NCBI GenBank assembly: GCA_900542295.1 | Contig: UQNJ01000012.1 | Span: 8,233-72,232, forward strand | Reading direction: 5' to 3' | Origin: an uncultured Eubacteriales bacterium | Lineage (GTDB): Bacteria; Bacillota; Clostridia; Peptostreptococcales; Anaerovoracaceae | Length of the DNA stretch: 64,000 nt | Shown here: positions 17,708-26,262 of the stretch, one piece after another | Numbering within the stretch: position 1 is the first letter of the stretch | Layout of the letters: every line of letters begins with the position of its first letter | Position numbers and translations under genes: made by a program | The notes under the pieces: model-generated | What the model saw: the letters and a program-made list of their open reading frames with translations, nothing else | The model's database searches: none | What the model was told of the DNA's origin: nothing

Positions 17708-19708
17708 ATGAAAAAGTTTATAACTGTGATGCTGTCCATGGTCTTGATTATTTCCTGCATGATTATGCCGGTTTCGGCATTTGCTTCACAGGAAATAACA
17801 GTGAATGGAGATTTATCTTATGAAAAGCTGAAAATGGAAAATTCAGATAACGTACCTCCGGTGGTTCCGGCAGAAGGAACGTTTGGAAATGACTTGTTAT
17901 GGAATGTTGACAGTAACAATAAGCTGACAATATCAGGCACAGGTGAAATGCCTGACTTTAATTTGGAATCGGATAGACCTTGGCATAATTACAGGGAGAT
18001 CGTAACATCTGTTGAGATTAAAGATGGAATAACCAATGTAAGCAAGTATGCATTCGGGAACTTTGAGAATTTGATATCTGTTTCACTTCCGGACAGCATA
18101 ACGGAAATAGAAGCCAATGCTTTTGCATATTGTTGGAAACTTACCTCAATAAACATGCCTTATAAACTAAAAAGTATAGGGAGCAATGCCTTTAATGTTA
18201 CAGGAATACAATCCATAATAATCCCTGACGGAGTTACTTACATACGGGGAAGTGCATTTAAAAACGCACAATTAACATCTGTAATAATACCGGATGGCAT
18301 AAAGCAAATATATGAAAAGACATTTGCCGGCTGTCCTCTGACTTCAGTAAGCATTCCGGACAGTGTGACGGTAATAGGATACGCAGCCTTTTACGAATGT
18401 GATAAGCTGACTTCTATCATTATTCCGGAAAGTGTAAGTGAGGTATCAGATCGTGCATTTTATGGCTGTACGGCAATTGAACAGGCTCTGATTGAGGGGG
18501 AACCTTATATAGCAGATGGAGCGCTTCCGGCAAAGAAATATATATATGAACGTGATATAAATTTTGGAAGCATTACAATATCACCTGATAAGATGGAATA
18601 TACCGGTAATTTTCTTGAACCCGATGTTACGGTTAAGACTTATCTCGGAAAAACCTTAAAAGAAGGTACCGATTATGAAATCTGGGCATGGTCAGACAAT
18701 CGTTATGCAGGAACAGGAGAGGTGACGATATACGGAACAGGACAATATCGCGGAAAAATAAAAGGAACATTTGAAATAACGAAGCCGGGAACAGAAATAA
18801 TTTTTGAAGGCAAGGATATTGTGAGAATCGGCGGTGCGGACAGATATGAGACATCGGTGTGCGCTGCTGACCAACTCAAGAAAAGATTGGGAATTAGAGA
18901 ATTTGACAACATTGTAGTTGCAAGCGGTGACGGATATGCAGATGCTCTTTCCGGAACATATTTGGCAAAAGTTAAGAATGCTCCCGTTCTTCTGGTAGGA
19001 GATAACGGTTTAAGTGAAAAATATATAAGTAAATATATTGATAATAATTTGAGCGCCGGGGGAACAGTATATATACTGGGTGGAACAGGAGTAATAACAC
19101 AGAACTTTGAAAATATATTGAAGGATGGTTCGCATAAAGTTGAAAGGCTGGGCGGAACGGACAGATATGCTACAAATATGATGATATTAGAAGCCGCCGG
19201 TGCAGCGTCAGAAGACATGTTAGTCTGCTCAGGTGACGGATTTGCAGACGCATTGTCGGCTTCAGCGGTAGGAAAACCTGTATTATTGGTAAATAAAAAC
19301 CTTTATGACGGACAGAAGTCATATCTTGATAAGCTTTCCGGAAGAAAATATTATATTATAGGCGGAAATGGCGCTGTAAGTTCTGCTGTTGAAAAAGAGA
19401 TAAAGATATACGGAAAAACTGTGAGACTGTGTGGTGACAATCGATATGCCACATCGTCAGCGGTTGCACGTGAATTTTTCGGAGACAAAGCTGAAGCAGC
19501 AGTTTTTGCCTTCGGAGATGATTTTCCGGATGGACTGTCGGCAGGACCTCTGGCAGCCTCAATAGAGGCACCTCTGCTTCTTGTCACATCTACAAATACA
19601 GCTGATGCTGCGGCATATGTAAGTTATAACAAAATTACAAAGGCAGCAGTTATGGGCGGACCGAAACTGATTCCGAATAGTGTGATTTATGGCATTTTGA
19701 ATTCATAA
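17708..19708 (+). CDS. secreted LRR (BspA-type) and CWB2-repeat cell-wall protein
   Basis: A 666-residue surface protein. Residues 1-25 form a signal peptide (MKKFITVMLSMVLIISCMIM). Residues about 75-270 contain five or more BspA-type leucine-rich repeats (ITEIEANAFAYCWKLTSINM and similar). Residues about 275-360 look like an immunoglobulin-like fold. Three C-terminal CWB2 repeats follow, each marked by GGxDRYxT-like text (GGADRYETS, GGTDRYATN, CGDNRYATS), which bind secondary wall polymers non-covalently. The start has a GAAAGGAG site; the frame runs upstream to 17612 through the promoter and is not coding there. It probably mediates adhesion or surface interaction. Confidence 0.93.
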   Translation: MKKFITVMLSMVLIISCMIMPVSAFASQEITVNGDLSYEKLKMENSDNVPPVVPAEGTFGNDLLWNVDSNNKLTISGTGEMPDFNLESDRPWHNYREIVTSVEIKDGITNVSKYAFGNFENLISVSLPDSITEIEANAFAYCWKLTSINMPYKLKSIGSNAFNVTGIQSIIIPDGVTYIRGSAFKNAQLTSVIIPDGIKQIYEKTFAGCPLTSVSIPDSVTVIGYAAFYECDKLTSIIIPESVSEVSDRAFYGCTAIEQALIEGEPYIADGALPAKKYIYERDINFGSITISPDKMEYTGNFLEPDVTVKTYLGKTLKEGTDYEIWAWSDNRYAGTGEVTIYGTGQYRGKIKGTFEITKPGTEIIFEGKDIVRIGGADRYETSVCAADQLKKRLGIREFDNIVVASGDGYADALSGTYLAKVKNAPVLLVGDNGLSEKYISKYIDNNLSAGGTVYILGGTGVITQNFENILKDGSHKVERLGGTDRYATNMMILEAAGAASEDMLVCSGDGFADALSASAVGKPVLLVNKNLYDGQKSYLDKLSGRKYYIIGGNGAVSSAVEKEIKIYGKTVRLCGDNRYATSSAVAREFFGDKAEAAVFAFGDDFPDGLSAGPLAASIEAPLLLVTSTNTADAAAYVSYNKITKAAVMGGPKLIPNSVIYGILNS

Positions 19709-19745
19709 CTTACGGAACATCTGCTATTCTATTTATAAAAAATTC

Positions 19746-19783
19746 AAAACTCCATGCTCTGTTTACCGGGCATGGAGTTTTTA
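19746..19783 (+). terminator. terminator after surface-protein gene
   Basis: A 12-bp stem (AAAACTCCATGC with its complement) and T-run. It isolates the surface gene from the two-component system. Confidence 0.85.
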
Positions 19784-19985
19784 TGATTTGAGTTTATTGT
19801 GGAAGTCGTGTAAGGGAGAGAAATTTATGATATAATGGATGCAGCATACTATATAAGACTTTTTTAAAAATATACGAATCGTGACTAAAATCAATCAATT
19901 AAGAATTTTGTAAGAAAACGATGAACTTTTTTGTAAAAATGAGGCTTTAATATATAGACATAAGGCGAAAGGAGAAGCAAAATAA

Positions 19986-20699
19986 ATGGGAAATCACCAG
20001 AACATCAACATTATGGTTTGTGATGACGATAAGGAGATAGCAGGAGCTATAGAGATATATCTCAGAAACGAGGGGTACAATGTTTTCAAGGCATTTAACG
20101 GGGTAGAAGCACTTGACATTGCAAAGAGAGAAACTCTGCACCTTATAATCATGGATGTAATGATGCCTAAGATGGACGGAATACAGGCAACGATGAAACT
20201 TAGAGAAGAAAAGAATATTCCTATTATAATGCTTTCTGCAAAATCTGAGGACTACGATAAAATAACGGGTCTTAATGTCGGAGCTGATGATTATGTGACA
20301 AAGCCTTTTAATCCGTTAGAGCTGATAGCACGAGTTAAATCTCAGCTTAGAAGATATGTAAATCTGGGGAGCCTTGCGGGGACTTCTGCTCAATTGGGAG
20401 TTTACAAATCGGGGGGACTGGTTGTTGACGACAATGAGAAAAGCGTTACTTTGGATGGAGAGCAGGTTGTTGTAACACCCATTGAGTTTGGAATTTTAAA
20501 ACTTTTAACATCAAATGCAGGCAGAGTTTACAGTATAGAACAGATATATGAAGCTGTATGGAACGAGCCTGCATACAGTCCGGAAAACACTGTAGCGGTG
20601 CACATAAGAAGGATAAGAGAAAAAATAGAAATAGACCCGAAAAATCCAAGATATTTGAAGGTGGTGTGGGGAATTGGATACAAGATTGAAAAATTATAA
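19986..20699 (+). CDS. OmpR/PhoB-family response regulator (VanR-like)
   Basis: A 237-residue regulator with an N-terminal receiver domain (CDDD at 12-15, phosphoacceptor Asp57 in IIMDVMMPKMDG, conserved Lys in YVTKPFNP) and a C-terminal winged helix (TPIEFGILKLL, HIRRIREKIE, GIGYKIEKL). It is followed by, and overlaps, a sensor kinase gene. The combination resembles VanR/VanS-type cell-envelope sensing systems, but no resistance genes are adjacent. The start codon follows an AAAGGAGAAG site. Confidence 0.93.
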   Translation: MGNHQNINIMVCDDDKEIAGAIEIYLRNEGYNVFKAFNGVEALDIAKRETLHLIIMDVMMPKMDGIQATMKLREEKNIPIIMLSAKSEDYDKITGLNVGADDYVTKPFNPLELIARVKSQLRRYVNLGSLAGTSAQLGVYKSGGLVVDDNEKSVTLDGEQVVVTPIEFGILKLLTSNAGRVYSIEQIYEAVWNEPAYSPENTVAVHIRRIREKIEIDPKNPRYLKVVWGIGYKIEKL

Positions 20700-22320
20700 A
20701 GCAAGAGAAAGCATATTTGCTGTTCTATTTGGCCTGGAGACTGTTATTGTCTGGGGACTGTTTGTCTGCGGAAGCATATTTGCTGCAATTAACACCATGA
20801 CATGGGCTGACGGATATCCTAAGGAAGATGTATATCTTTATGCCGGAAATATAATAAATACAGATAGATTTAATTATATACAAAATGCAGCCGGAATAGG
20901 TGGAATGGCAGGGATTTTGACAGCAGCAGTTATTTTGGTAGCGCTTATAGTTCTTGTCGGAACGGGAAGAAAAGATGAAAACGGTAAAGTTCATCTTAAT
21001 TGGTTCGACAGGCTCTGGAGCGAGATTCAGATAACGATTGGAGTTCTGGCAGGCGTATGGGCCGGTTCGATATCTCTGATAATGTTTGACATATGGCTCA
21101 GAGGCGATTATCTGGGTATATGGGAAAGCTACGGCGAAGTAGGATATTACAGCACCGGAGTGTTTACAAAAGAAATTGAAACTGCATATTGTACTGTAGG
21201 GCTTGCCGTAAGTGTATTTGCAATGCTGTTTTGTGCAATGTCACTGATTAAAAAGATCAAGTGCAAGCAGTTCTGGGAATATTCCCTTTTGGGAGGCGCA
21301 TTCCTTGCGGTATACAGAAGTATAAAGGGCAGTGATAAGACATTGCTCAAAGTTTTGGCAGTTCTTATAGTCGGTGCGATACTTTCAGCCACATGGATGT
21401 TACTGCCTGTGATACTGGTACTTATTTTAATCTTTGTGCCTAAGATTGTAAAGAAATTTATGAATATAAAGAAAGGCATAGAAGAAGTAAAGAATGGCAA
21501 CCTGACATATAAAATTCCTGTAGAAGAGGATGTAAAAGGTGTCAGAGGAGAGCTTGACCGCATGGCAGCAGATATAAACGAAATATCGAAGGCCTCCAAT
21601 ATTGCGGTACAGAATGAGCTGAAGAATCAGAGAATGAAAACAGATTTGATTTCCAATGTGTCACATGATCTTAAAACTCCTCTCACTTCAATGATTTCAT
21701 ATATAGATCTGATGAAGAAAGAAGGACTTGAAAGCCCAAATGCTCCGGAATATCTGGATATAATAGATAATAAAACCCAGAGACTGAAAATTCTGACAGA
21801 AAATTTGTTTGAAGCAGCAAAGGCCTCTTCCGGTGCGATACCTGTAAATATGGAAGAAATAGACTTAGACTCACTCCTTGCACAGTCTCTTGTGGAGATG
21901 GAAGAGAAGCTCAGTGCAAAAAATCTTGATATTCAGATGAAAAACGAGTGTGAAGACACAAGAATAATGGCAGATGGGCAGCTTATGTGGCGAGTGCTTG
22001 AAAATCTTTTCGGCAATATTTCAAAATATGCTATGGATAACAGCAGAGTTTATGTCAATGTAACGCAGAATGAGCCGAAGAATGAAAGCTCGACGAAATT
22101 CATCATACTTGAAATTAAAAATATATCCAAGGAGCCGCTCAATATATCGGCAGCCGAATTGATGGAAAGGTTTAAGCGTGGAGATGAATCAAGAAACACA
22201 GAAGGCAGCGGACTTGGTCTTGCAATAGCAAAGGATCTTGTTAAGCTGATGAACGGTGTGTTTGAAATAACGGTAGACGGCGATTTGTTCAAAGCTACTG
22301 TGATGATGGAAAAAGCCTGA
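20674..22320 (+). CDS. sensor histidine kinase
   Basis: A 548-residue membrane kinase. Several N-terminal hydrophobic segments (about 10-250) are followed by a HAMP-like linker, the H-box SHDLKTPLTSM, an N-box region (ENLFGNISKYAM) and the G-box GSGLGLAIAKDLV. The start is taken as TTG at 20674, overlapping the regulator gene by 26 bases, with a GGTGTGGGG-like site upstream; a later start is possible. Stimulus is unknown. The receiver partner is the adjacent response regulator. Confidence 0.9.
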   Translation: MDTRLKNYKARESIFAVLFGLETVIVWGLFVCGSIFAAINTMTWADGYPKEDVYLYAGNIINTDRFNYIQNAAGIGGMAGILTAAVILVALIVLVGTGRKDENGKVHLNWFDRLWSEIQITIGVLAGVWAGSISLIMFDIWLRGDYLGIWESYGEVGYYSTGVFTKEIETAYCTVGLAVSVFAMLFCAMSLIKKIKCKQFWEYSLLGGAFLAVYRSIKGSDKTLLKVLAVLIVGAILSATWMLLPVILVLILIFVPKIVKKFMNIKKGIEEVKNGNLTYKIPVEEDVKGVRGELDRMAADINEISKASNIAVQNELKNQRMKTDLISNVSHDLKTPLTSMISYIDLMKKEGLESPNAPEYLDIIDNKTQRLKILTENLFEAAKASSGAIPVNMEEIDLDSLLAQSLVEMEEKLSAKNLDIQMKNECEDTRIMADGQLMWRVLENLFGNISKYAMDNSRVYVNVTQNEPKNESSTKFIILEIKNISKEPLNISAAELMERFKRGDESRNTEGSGLGLAIAKDLVKLMNGVFEITVDGDLFKATVMMEKA

Positions 22321-22324
22321 TATA

Positions 22325-22366
22325 AAAAATGCGAAGCTTATTTCAGAAAGCTTCGCATTTTTTCTG
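22325..22366 (+). terminator. terminator after sensor kinase
   Basis: A 13-bp stem (AAATGCGAAGCTT with its complement), 8-base loop and T-run. It is A-rich on the other side, so it may also serve the convergent GNAT gene. Confidence 0.88.
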
Positions 22367-22387
22367 TTGTTATGTTAAATAAAATCG

Positions 22388-22906
22388 TTACCCATTCTGT
22401 CCATGAGATAGCAGCTTGTCATATGCTATTCGGCAGCCTCCTTGGAAAAATACTGTGCCGCAATGTGTAAACCCATGTTTTTCAATGATATGCTGCATTC
22501 TTTTGTTTTCAAAGCCTGTGTCCAAGCGAATACAGGTTATATCGTTTTTCAGACAGAACTCTTCGGCTAACCGGAATATAGTATCAGAAAGCCCCGAATT
22601 TCTGAAATCACTTTTCACTGATAATCTGTGAATAACCGCATATTTGCTGTCGGTATGCCAATGGCCTTCAATTGAGTCATATGCGGGTTCTCCTGAAAAG
22701 TCTATACACATATAGGCGGCGATTTTGCTGCCTTTCTTGATAACATAACCCTTTTGAGACATTATGTCCTCACTAACAGTATCTATATTCGGATATTCTG
22801 CTGTCCACTGAACGAACCCTTGAGCCTGCTGGAATTTTCTTCCGTCATCTACTATTCTGTAGCATAAAGGGATGTCATTATCTGTTGCCTTTTCCAATGT
22901 ATACAT
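22388..22906 (-). CDS. GNAT-family N-acetyltransferase
   Basis: A 172-residue protein of the GNAT fold. The acetyl-CoA binding motif is seen around IHRLSVKSDFRNSGLSDTIF, where the usual R/Q-x-x-G-x-G/A is varied, and later in NKRMQHIIEKHGFTHCGTV. The substrate is unknown. It lies 14 bases downstream of nadE in the same direction and may be cotranscribed with it. Confidence 0.8.
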   Translation of the reverse strand: MYTLEKATDNDIPLCYRIVDDGRKFQQAQGFVQWTAEYPNIDTVSEDIMSQKGYVIKKGSKIAAYMCIDFSGEPAYDSIEGHWHTDSKYAVIHRLSVKSDFRNSGLSDTIFRLAEEFCLKNDITCIRLDTGFENKRMQHIIEKHGFTHCGTVFFQGGCRIAYDKLLSHGQNG

Positions 22907-22920
22907 AGATGCCTTCCTGT

Positions 22921-23691
22921 TCAGTCTGTTGATATTTGAGGATCATACTCGAAGCAGTCCATGAATTTCAGCTTGAACCGGTTGATGTTGTGAAGCCGGT
23001 CTATGCGGGCCTTTGTTTCAGCATCATCTATCTGACCGGTTCTTATATATCTGTCAAGAACTGCATATGTGAAGCCTAAATTTTCTTCGTCTGTTTTAGG
23101 CTGCAAACCATCTATAGGAGTCTTGTCCACAAACATCGAAGGAAGTCCCAACTCACGACCTATAGCCTTTACCTCCTGTACGGTAAATTTGCTGAGAGGA
23201 CTGAAATCACCTGCACCATCTCCGTATCTTGTAGCATACCCCACCCAATCTTCGCTCAAGTTGCATGTATTGGCTACACGACCGTTGCATGACTGAGATA
23301 CTGCATAAGTAGCCGCCATTCTCAGTCTTGGAGGAAGATTTGTGACTGTCTGAGCTGCAACATCAGGCAGAGCTGCGTTGATTTGGTTCATCAGTCCGTT
23401 GAAACAATCTTCAATATTTATCTCGTAATGCTTTATGCCAAGGTGGGAGACAAGAGCGAGGGAAACATCAATATCAAACTGTTTTCCCTTTGGTAGGAGA
23501 ACACCGATTACCCGGTCTTTTCCTAATGCTTCCACACATAAAGCGGCTACTACGGAGCTGTCTTTGCCACCTGAGACAGCAACTATTGCATTGCAGCCCG
23601 GACCGTTGGAATCAAACCATTCTCTTATCCAGTTAATTATATCTTTTGTGGCTTTTTGTGCATTAAATTTATTATTCAAATCTGAACTCAT
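22921..23691 (-). CDS. nadE: NAD+ synthase (ammonia-dependent)
   Basis: NadE adenylates and amidates deamido-NAD to NAD+. The PP-loop ATP-binding motif AVSGGKDSSVVAALC is present, as are the conserved segments CNLSEDWVGYATRYGDGAGDF-like (deamido-NAD site) and KTPIDGLQP. There is no glutaminase domain, so ammonia is the direct donor. At 256 residues it is full length. The start at 23691 is chosen for its GGAGG site; the frame continues upstream to 23790 through A/T-rich, non-coding-looking sequence. Confidence 0.95.
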   Translation of the reverse strand: MSSDLNNKFNAQKATKDIINWIREWFDSNGPGCNAIVAVSGGKDSSVVAALCVEALGKDRVIGVLLPKGKQFDIDVSLALVSHLGIKHYEINIEDCFNGLMNQINAALPDVAAQTVTNLPPRLRMAATYAVSQSCNGRVANTCNLSEDWVGYATRYGDGAGDFSPLSKFTVQEVKAIGRELGLPSMFVDKTPIDGLQPKTDEENLGFTYAVLDRYIRTGQIDDAETKARIDRLHNINRFKLKFMDCFEYDPQISTD

Positions 23692-23958
23692 ATTAATATC
23701 CTCCGCTGATATGTTGTCGGTAATAATATTATTGTATGTATTTTTAAGATAAAAATCAAGAATCAATTGCAAAGGAAGACACAAGAACACTTAACTTATT
23801 AGAATAATCAATTGCAGATGCCTGTTCAAAAGTAAAGGAATGTCAAAAGATGTAAGCTTTATCGCTTGCGGCAGAGTGCCTTTTGTATTATAATAAATAA
23901 AACCACAGAAAGCAAAAGAGCAGGCTTACATAGGCGGCCTGTCACCGGAAAGGACTAT

Positions 23959-24930
23959 ATGAAAGAAATTTTTATAAGTGATTTGCGAAAAGATAATGAA
24001 GTGACGGAATTCTTTATGGCTAAGACTATAGCAATAAAGGTAGGATCAAACGGAAAGCAATATTTGGATATAACATTGGCCGACAAGACCGGTGAAATAT
24101 CAGGCAAAAAGTGGGATGTAAGCGATTCAGAATATCAGTCTCTCAAGGAGATAGAAGAAAAGTCGATAGTAAAAATAAAAGGAATCGTTACAGAATGGGC
24201 AGGGCAGCTTCAGCTTAGAATACAGAGAATACGAGTGGCAGTGCCTGAAGACAGCCGTGAAATGAGAGATTTTGTAAAAGCGGCGCCGGAAGAGCCAAAG
24301 GCAATGTATGATTATATATACAGTATAGCCGAAAGCATGAAGGATACTGACCTTAGACGTTTATGCCTTAAGATATTAAATGACAACAGAGAAAAGATGA
24401 TGTATTATCCGGCGGCACAGAAGAATCATCATGCAGAGCTTGGCGGGCTTTTGTACCACCTCAAGCGTATGCTCATGACAGGAGAACGTGTATGCGAAGT
24501 ATATACAAATCTAAATAAAGATCTTGTGTGCACAGGAGTTATAGTACATGACATAGAAAAATTAAACGAAATAATGGCAGGCAATGACGGTATAGCCACG
24601 GGTTACTCTTTTGAAGGACAAATGTTGGGTCATATTGTACAAGGCGTGGCAGCAATAGACAGGCTTACAAGAGAACTTGATTTTCCTCGAGAAAAGGCAA
24701 TCATGATAGAGCATATGATATTGACTCATCACTATGAGCCGGAATTCGGAAGTCCCAAGAAACCTCTTTTCCCTGAGGCCGAAGTGCTCCATTATCTTGA
24801 TGTTTTAGATGCAAGGATGTTTGATATGCAGGATGCACTTGCATCGACAGAGCCGGGAACTTTCAGCGAGCGTGTGTGGGCGCTGGAGAACAGGAAAATA
24901 TATAAACCCAGTGAAGGAGAAGGAAAGTAA
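23959..24930 (+). CDS. yhaM: YhaM-family 3'-5' exoribonuclease (OB fold plus HD domain)
   Basis: A protein of about 323 residues with an N-terminal OB-fold (KEIFISDLRKDNEVTEFFM to about residue 95) and an HD phosphohydrolase domain with HHAELGGLLYHLKRM and HDIEKL metal ligands, then HMILTHHYEPEFGSPKKP. YhaM trims RNA and single-stranded DNA 3' ends. The start at 23959 follows GGAAAGGA; an extended frame upstream to 23866 lacks a site. The stop overlaps the next start (TAATG). Confidence 0.9.
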   Translation: MKEIFISDLRKDNEVTEFFMAKTIAIKVGSNGKQYLDITLADKTGEISGKKWDVSDSEYQSLKEIEEKSIVKIKGIVTEWAGQLQLRIQRIRVAVPEDSREMRDFVKAAPEEPKAMYDYIYSIAESMKDTDLRRLCLKILNDNREKMMYYPAAQKNHHAELGGLLYHLKRMLMTGERVCEVYTNLNKDLVCTGVIVHDIEKLNEIMAGNDGIATGYSFEGQMLGHIVQGVAAIDRLTRELDFPREKAIMIEHMILTHHYEPEFGSPKKPLFPEAEVLHYLDVLDARMFDMQDALASTEPGTFSERVWALENRKIYKPSEGEGK

Positions 24931-26252
24931 TGTTAGTAAAATTGCCTAAAGAGGTAGGAAGAATAATGGGGGCTTTGCAGCAGGAGGGCTTTACAGCATA
25001 TGTGGTCGGTGAATGTATATCTGACTTTATGACGGGCAACAAACCTGTGGGATGGGATATAATTACTGATGCAAGACTTGAAGACATGAAGAAAATTTTT
25101 CCTGAAGCAGAAGTTTTCAGTGAGAAATTTGAGGTTCTCAGATTTGAATATATTGAAGAAATAAAAGATAAGGAAGGCGATATCGAGGGCGAAAATGGAA
25201 TCATAATTGATTTGGCGGCATACAGAGGAGGCACAGGTTATGAACAGGGACGATTGACTGAGGCTTCGTATGTTCCTACTGTAGAGGAAGATCTTGCGTG
25301 CAGAGATTTTACGGTAAATGCCATAGCTGAAAGCCATAATCAACTTATTGACCCGTATAACGGAAGAGAGGATATAAAGAATAAACTGATAAGAACTGTT
25401 GGAGATGCTGAAGTTCGTTTTCGTGAAGACCCTCTGAGAATGTTAAGAGCCATAAGAATGGCGTCGGAACTTGATTTTGACCTTCATCAGTCTGTATATC
25501 AGGCTATTGTTGCAAACCACAATCTTCTGAAAACTACTTCAATGACAAGAATCAGAGATGAATTTACCGGTATTCTTTCTGCTCCTGCGGCAGGGAAGGG
25601 CTTGTCTATGCTGCTTGATACCGGACTGATTTCAGATATAATAGGTCAGGATGTAGTAGATCGGCTGAACAAGAGAGAGATGCAGGATCTTACAACACTG
25701 AGCAAAAATATTGATAGAACACAGCGTGTCGAAGACAGAAGACTTGGTCTGTTCTTTTCGTGCATAGATAAAAAGAAAATCAGAGGTGCAATCGACAGAC
25801 TTAATTTTGATGAGCCTACACATCAGCATATGATAGATGTTATAAATGACATGCCTAAGCTCTATTTTACTGTAAACAAGCCGGCTCTTAAGAAATTCAT
25901 ATATCAGAGAGGCATGGAAAGGTATGAATTTTTGCTTAGCATGGAAAAAGCACAGAGAATTGTATTCGATTACGATTCAGAGACTAAAATCAAGAGTAAA
26001 ATATATATGCTGGAAGAAATAAGGCATTTTGGAGAACCGATATTTCCTGATGAGCTTAAAATTGATGAGAATGATTTGATTGCAGCCGGAATCTGCACGG
26101 AAGAAAATGCGGAAAATATGCTTTGTATGCTCACCGAAGAAATTCATACTCATCCTCGTAAGAATACGAGAGAAGAATTACTTAAGCTTGCCAGACTTTA
26201 CAGCAAAAATAAATTAGCTGCCAAATTGAGAGGTATACACTGGACCAGGTAG
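24930..26252 (+). CDS. CCA tRNA nucleotidyltransferase-family protein with altered active site
   Basis: A 440-residue class II poly(A) polymerase / CCA-adding family protein. The nucleotidyltransferase core is at about 20-160, with EEDLACRDFTVNAIA near 119-133 and EDPLRMLRAIR later, followed by the helical and HD-like domains. The catalytic signature is degenerate: GG(A/C)VRD is GECISD (27-32), and the usual D-x-D is GWD (41-43), so one metal-binding carboxylate is missing. CCA addition may therefore be impaired. It sits between yhaM and recD2, overlapping yhaM by one base. Confidence 0.85.
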   Translation: MLVKLPKEVGRIMGALQQEGFTAYVVGECISDFMTGNKPVGWDIITDARLEDMKKIFPEAEVFSEKFEVLRFEYIEEIKDKEGDIEGENGIIIDLAAYRGGTGYEQGRLTEASYVPTVEEDLACRDFTVNAIAESHNQLIDPYNGREDIKNKLIRTVGDAEVRFREDPLRMLRAIRMASELDFDLHQSVYQAIVANHNLLKTTSMTRIRDEFTGILSAPAAGKGLSMLLDTGLISDIIGQDVVDRLNKREMQDLTTLSKNIDRTQRVEDRRLGLFFSCIDKKKIRGAIDRLNFDEPTHQHMIDVINDMPKLYFTVNKPALKKFIYQRGMERYEFLLSMEKAQRIVFDYDSETKIKSKIYMLEEIRHFGEPIFPDELKIDENDLIAAGICTEENAENMLCMLTEEIHTHPRKNTREELLKLARLYSKNKLAAKLRGIHWTR

Positions 26253-26262
26253 CATCGGAAGT

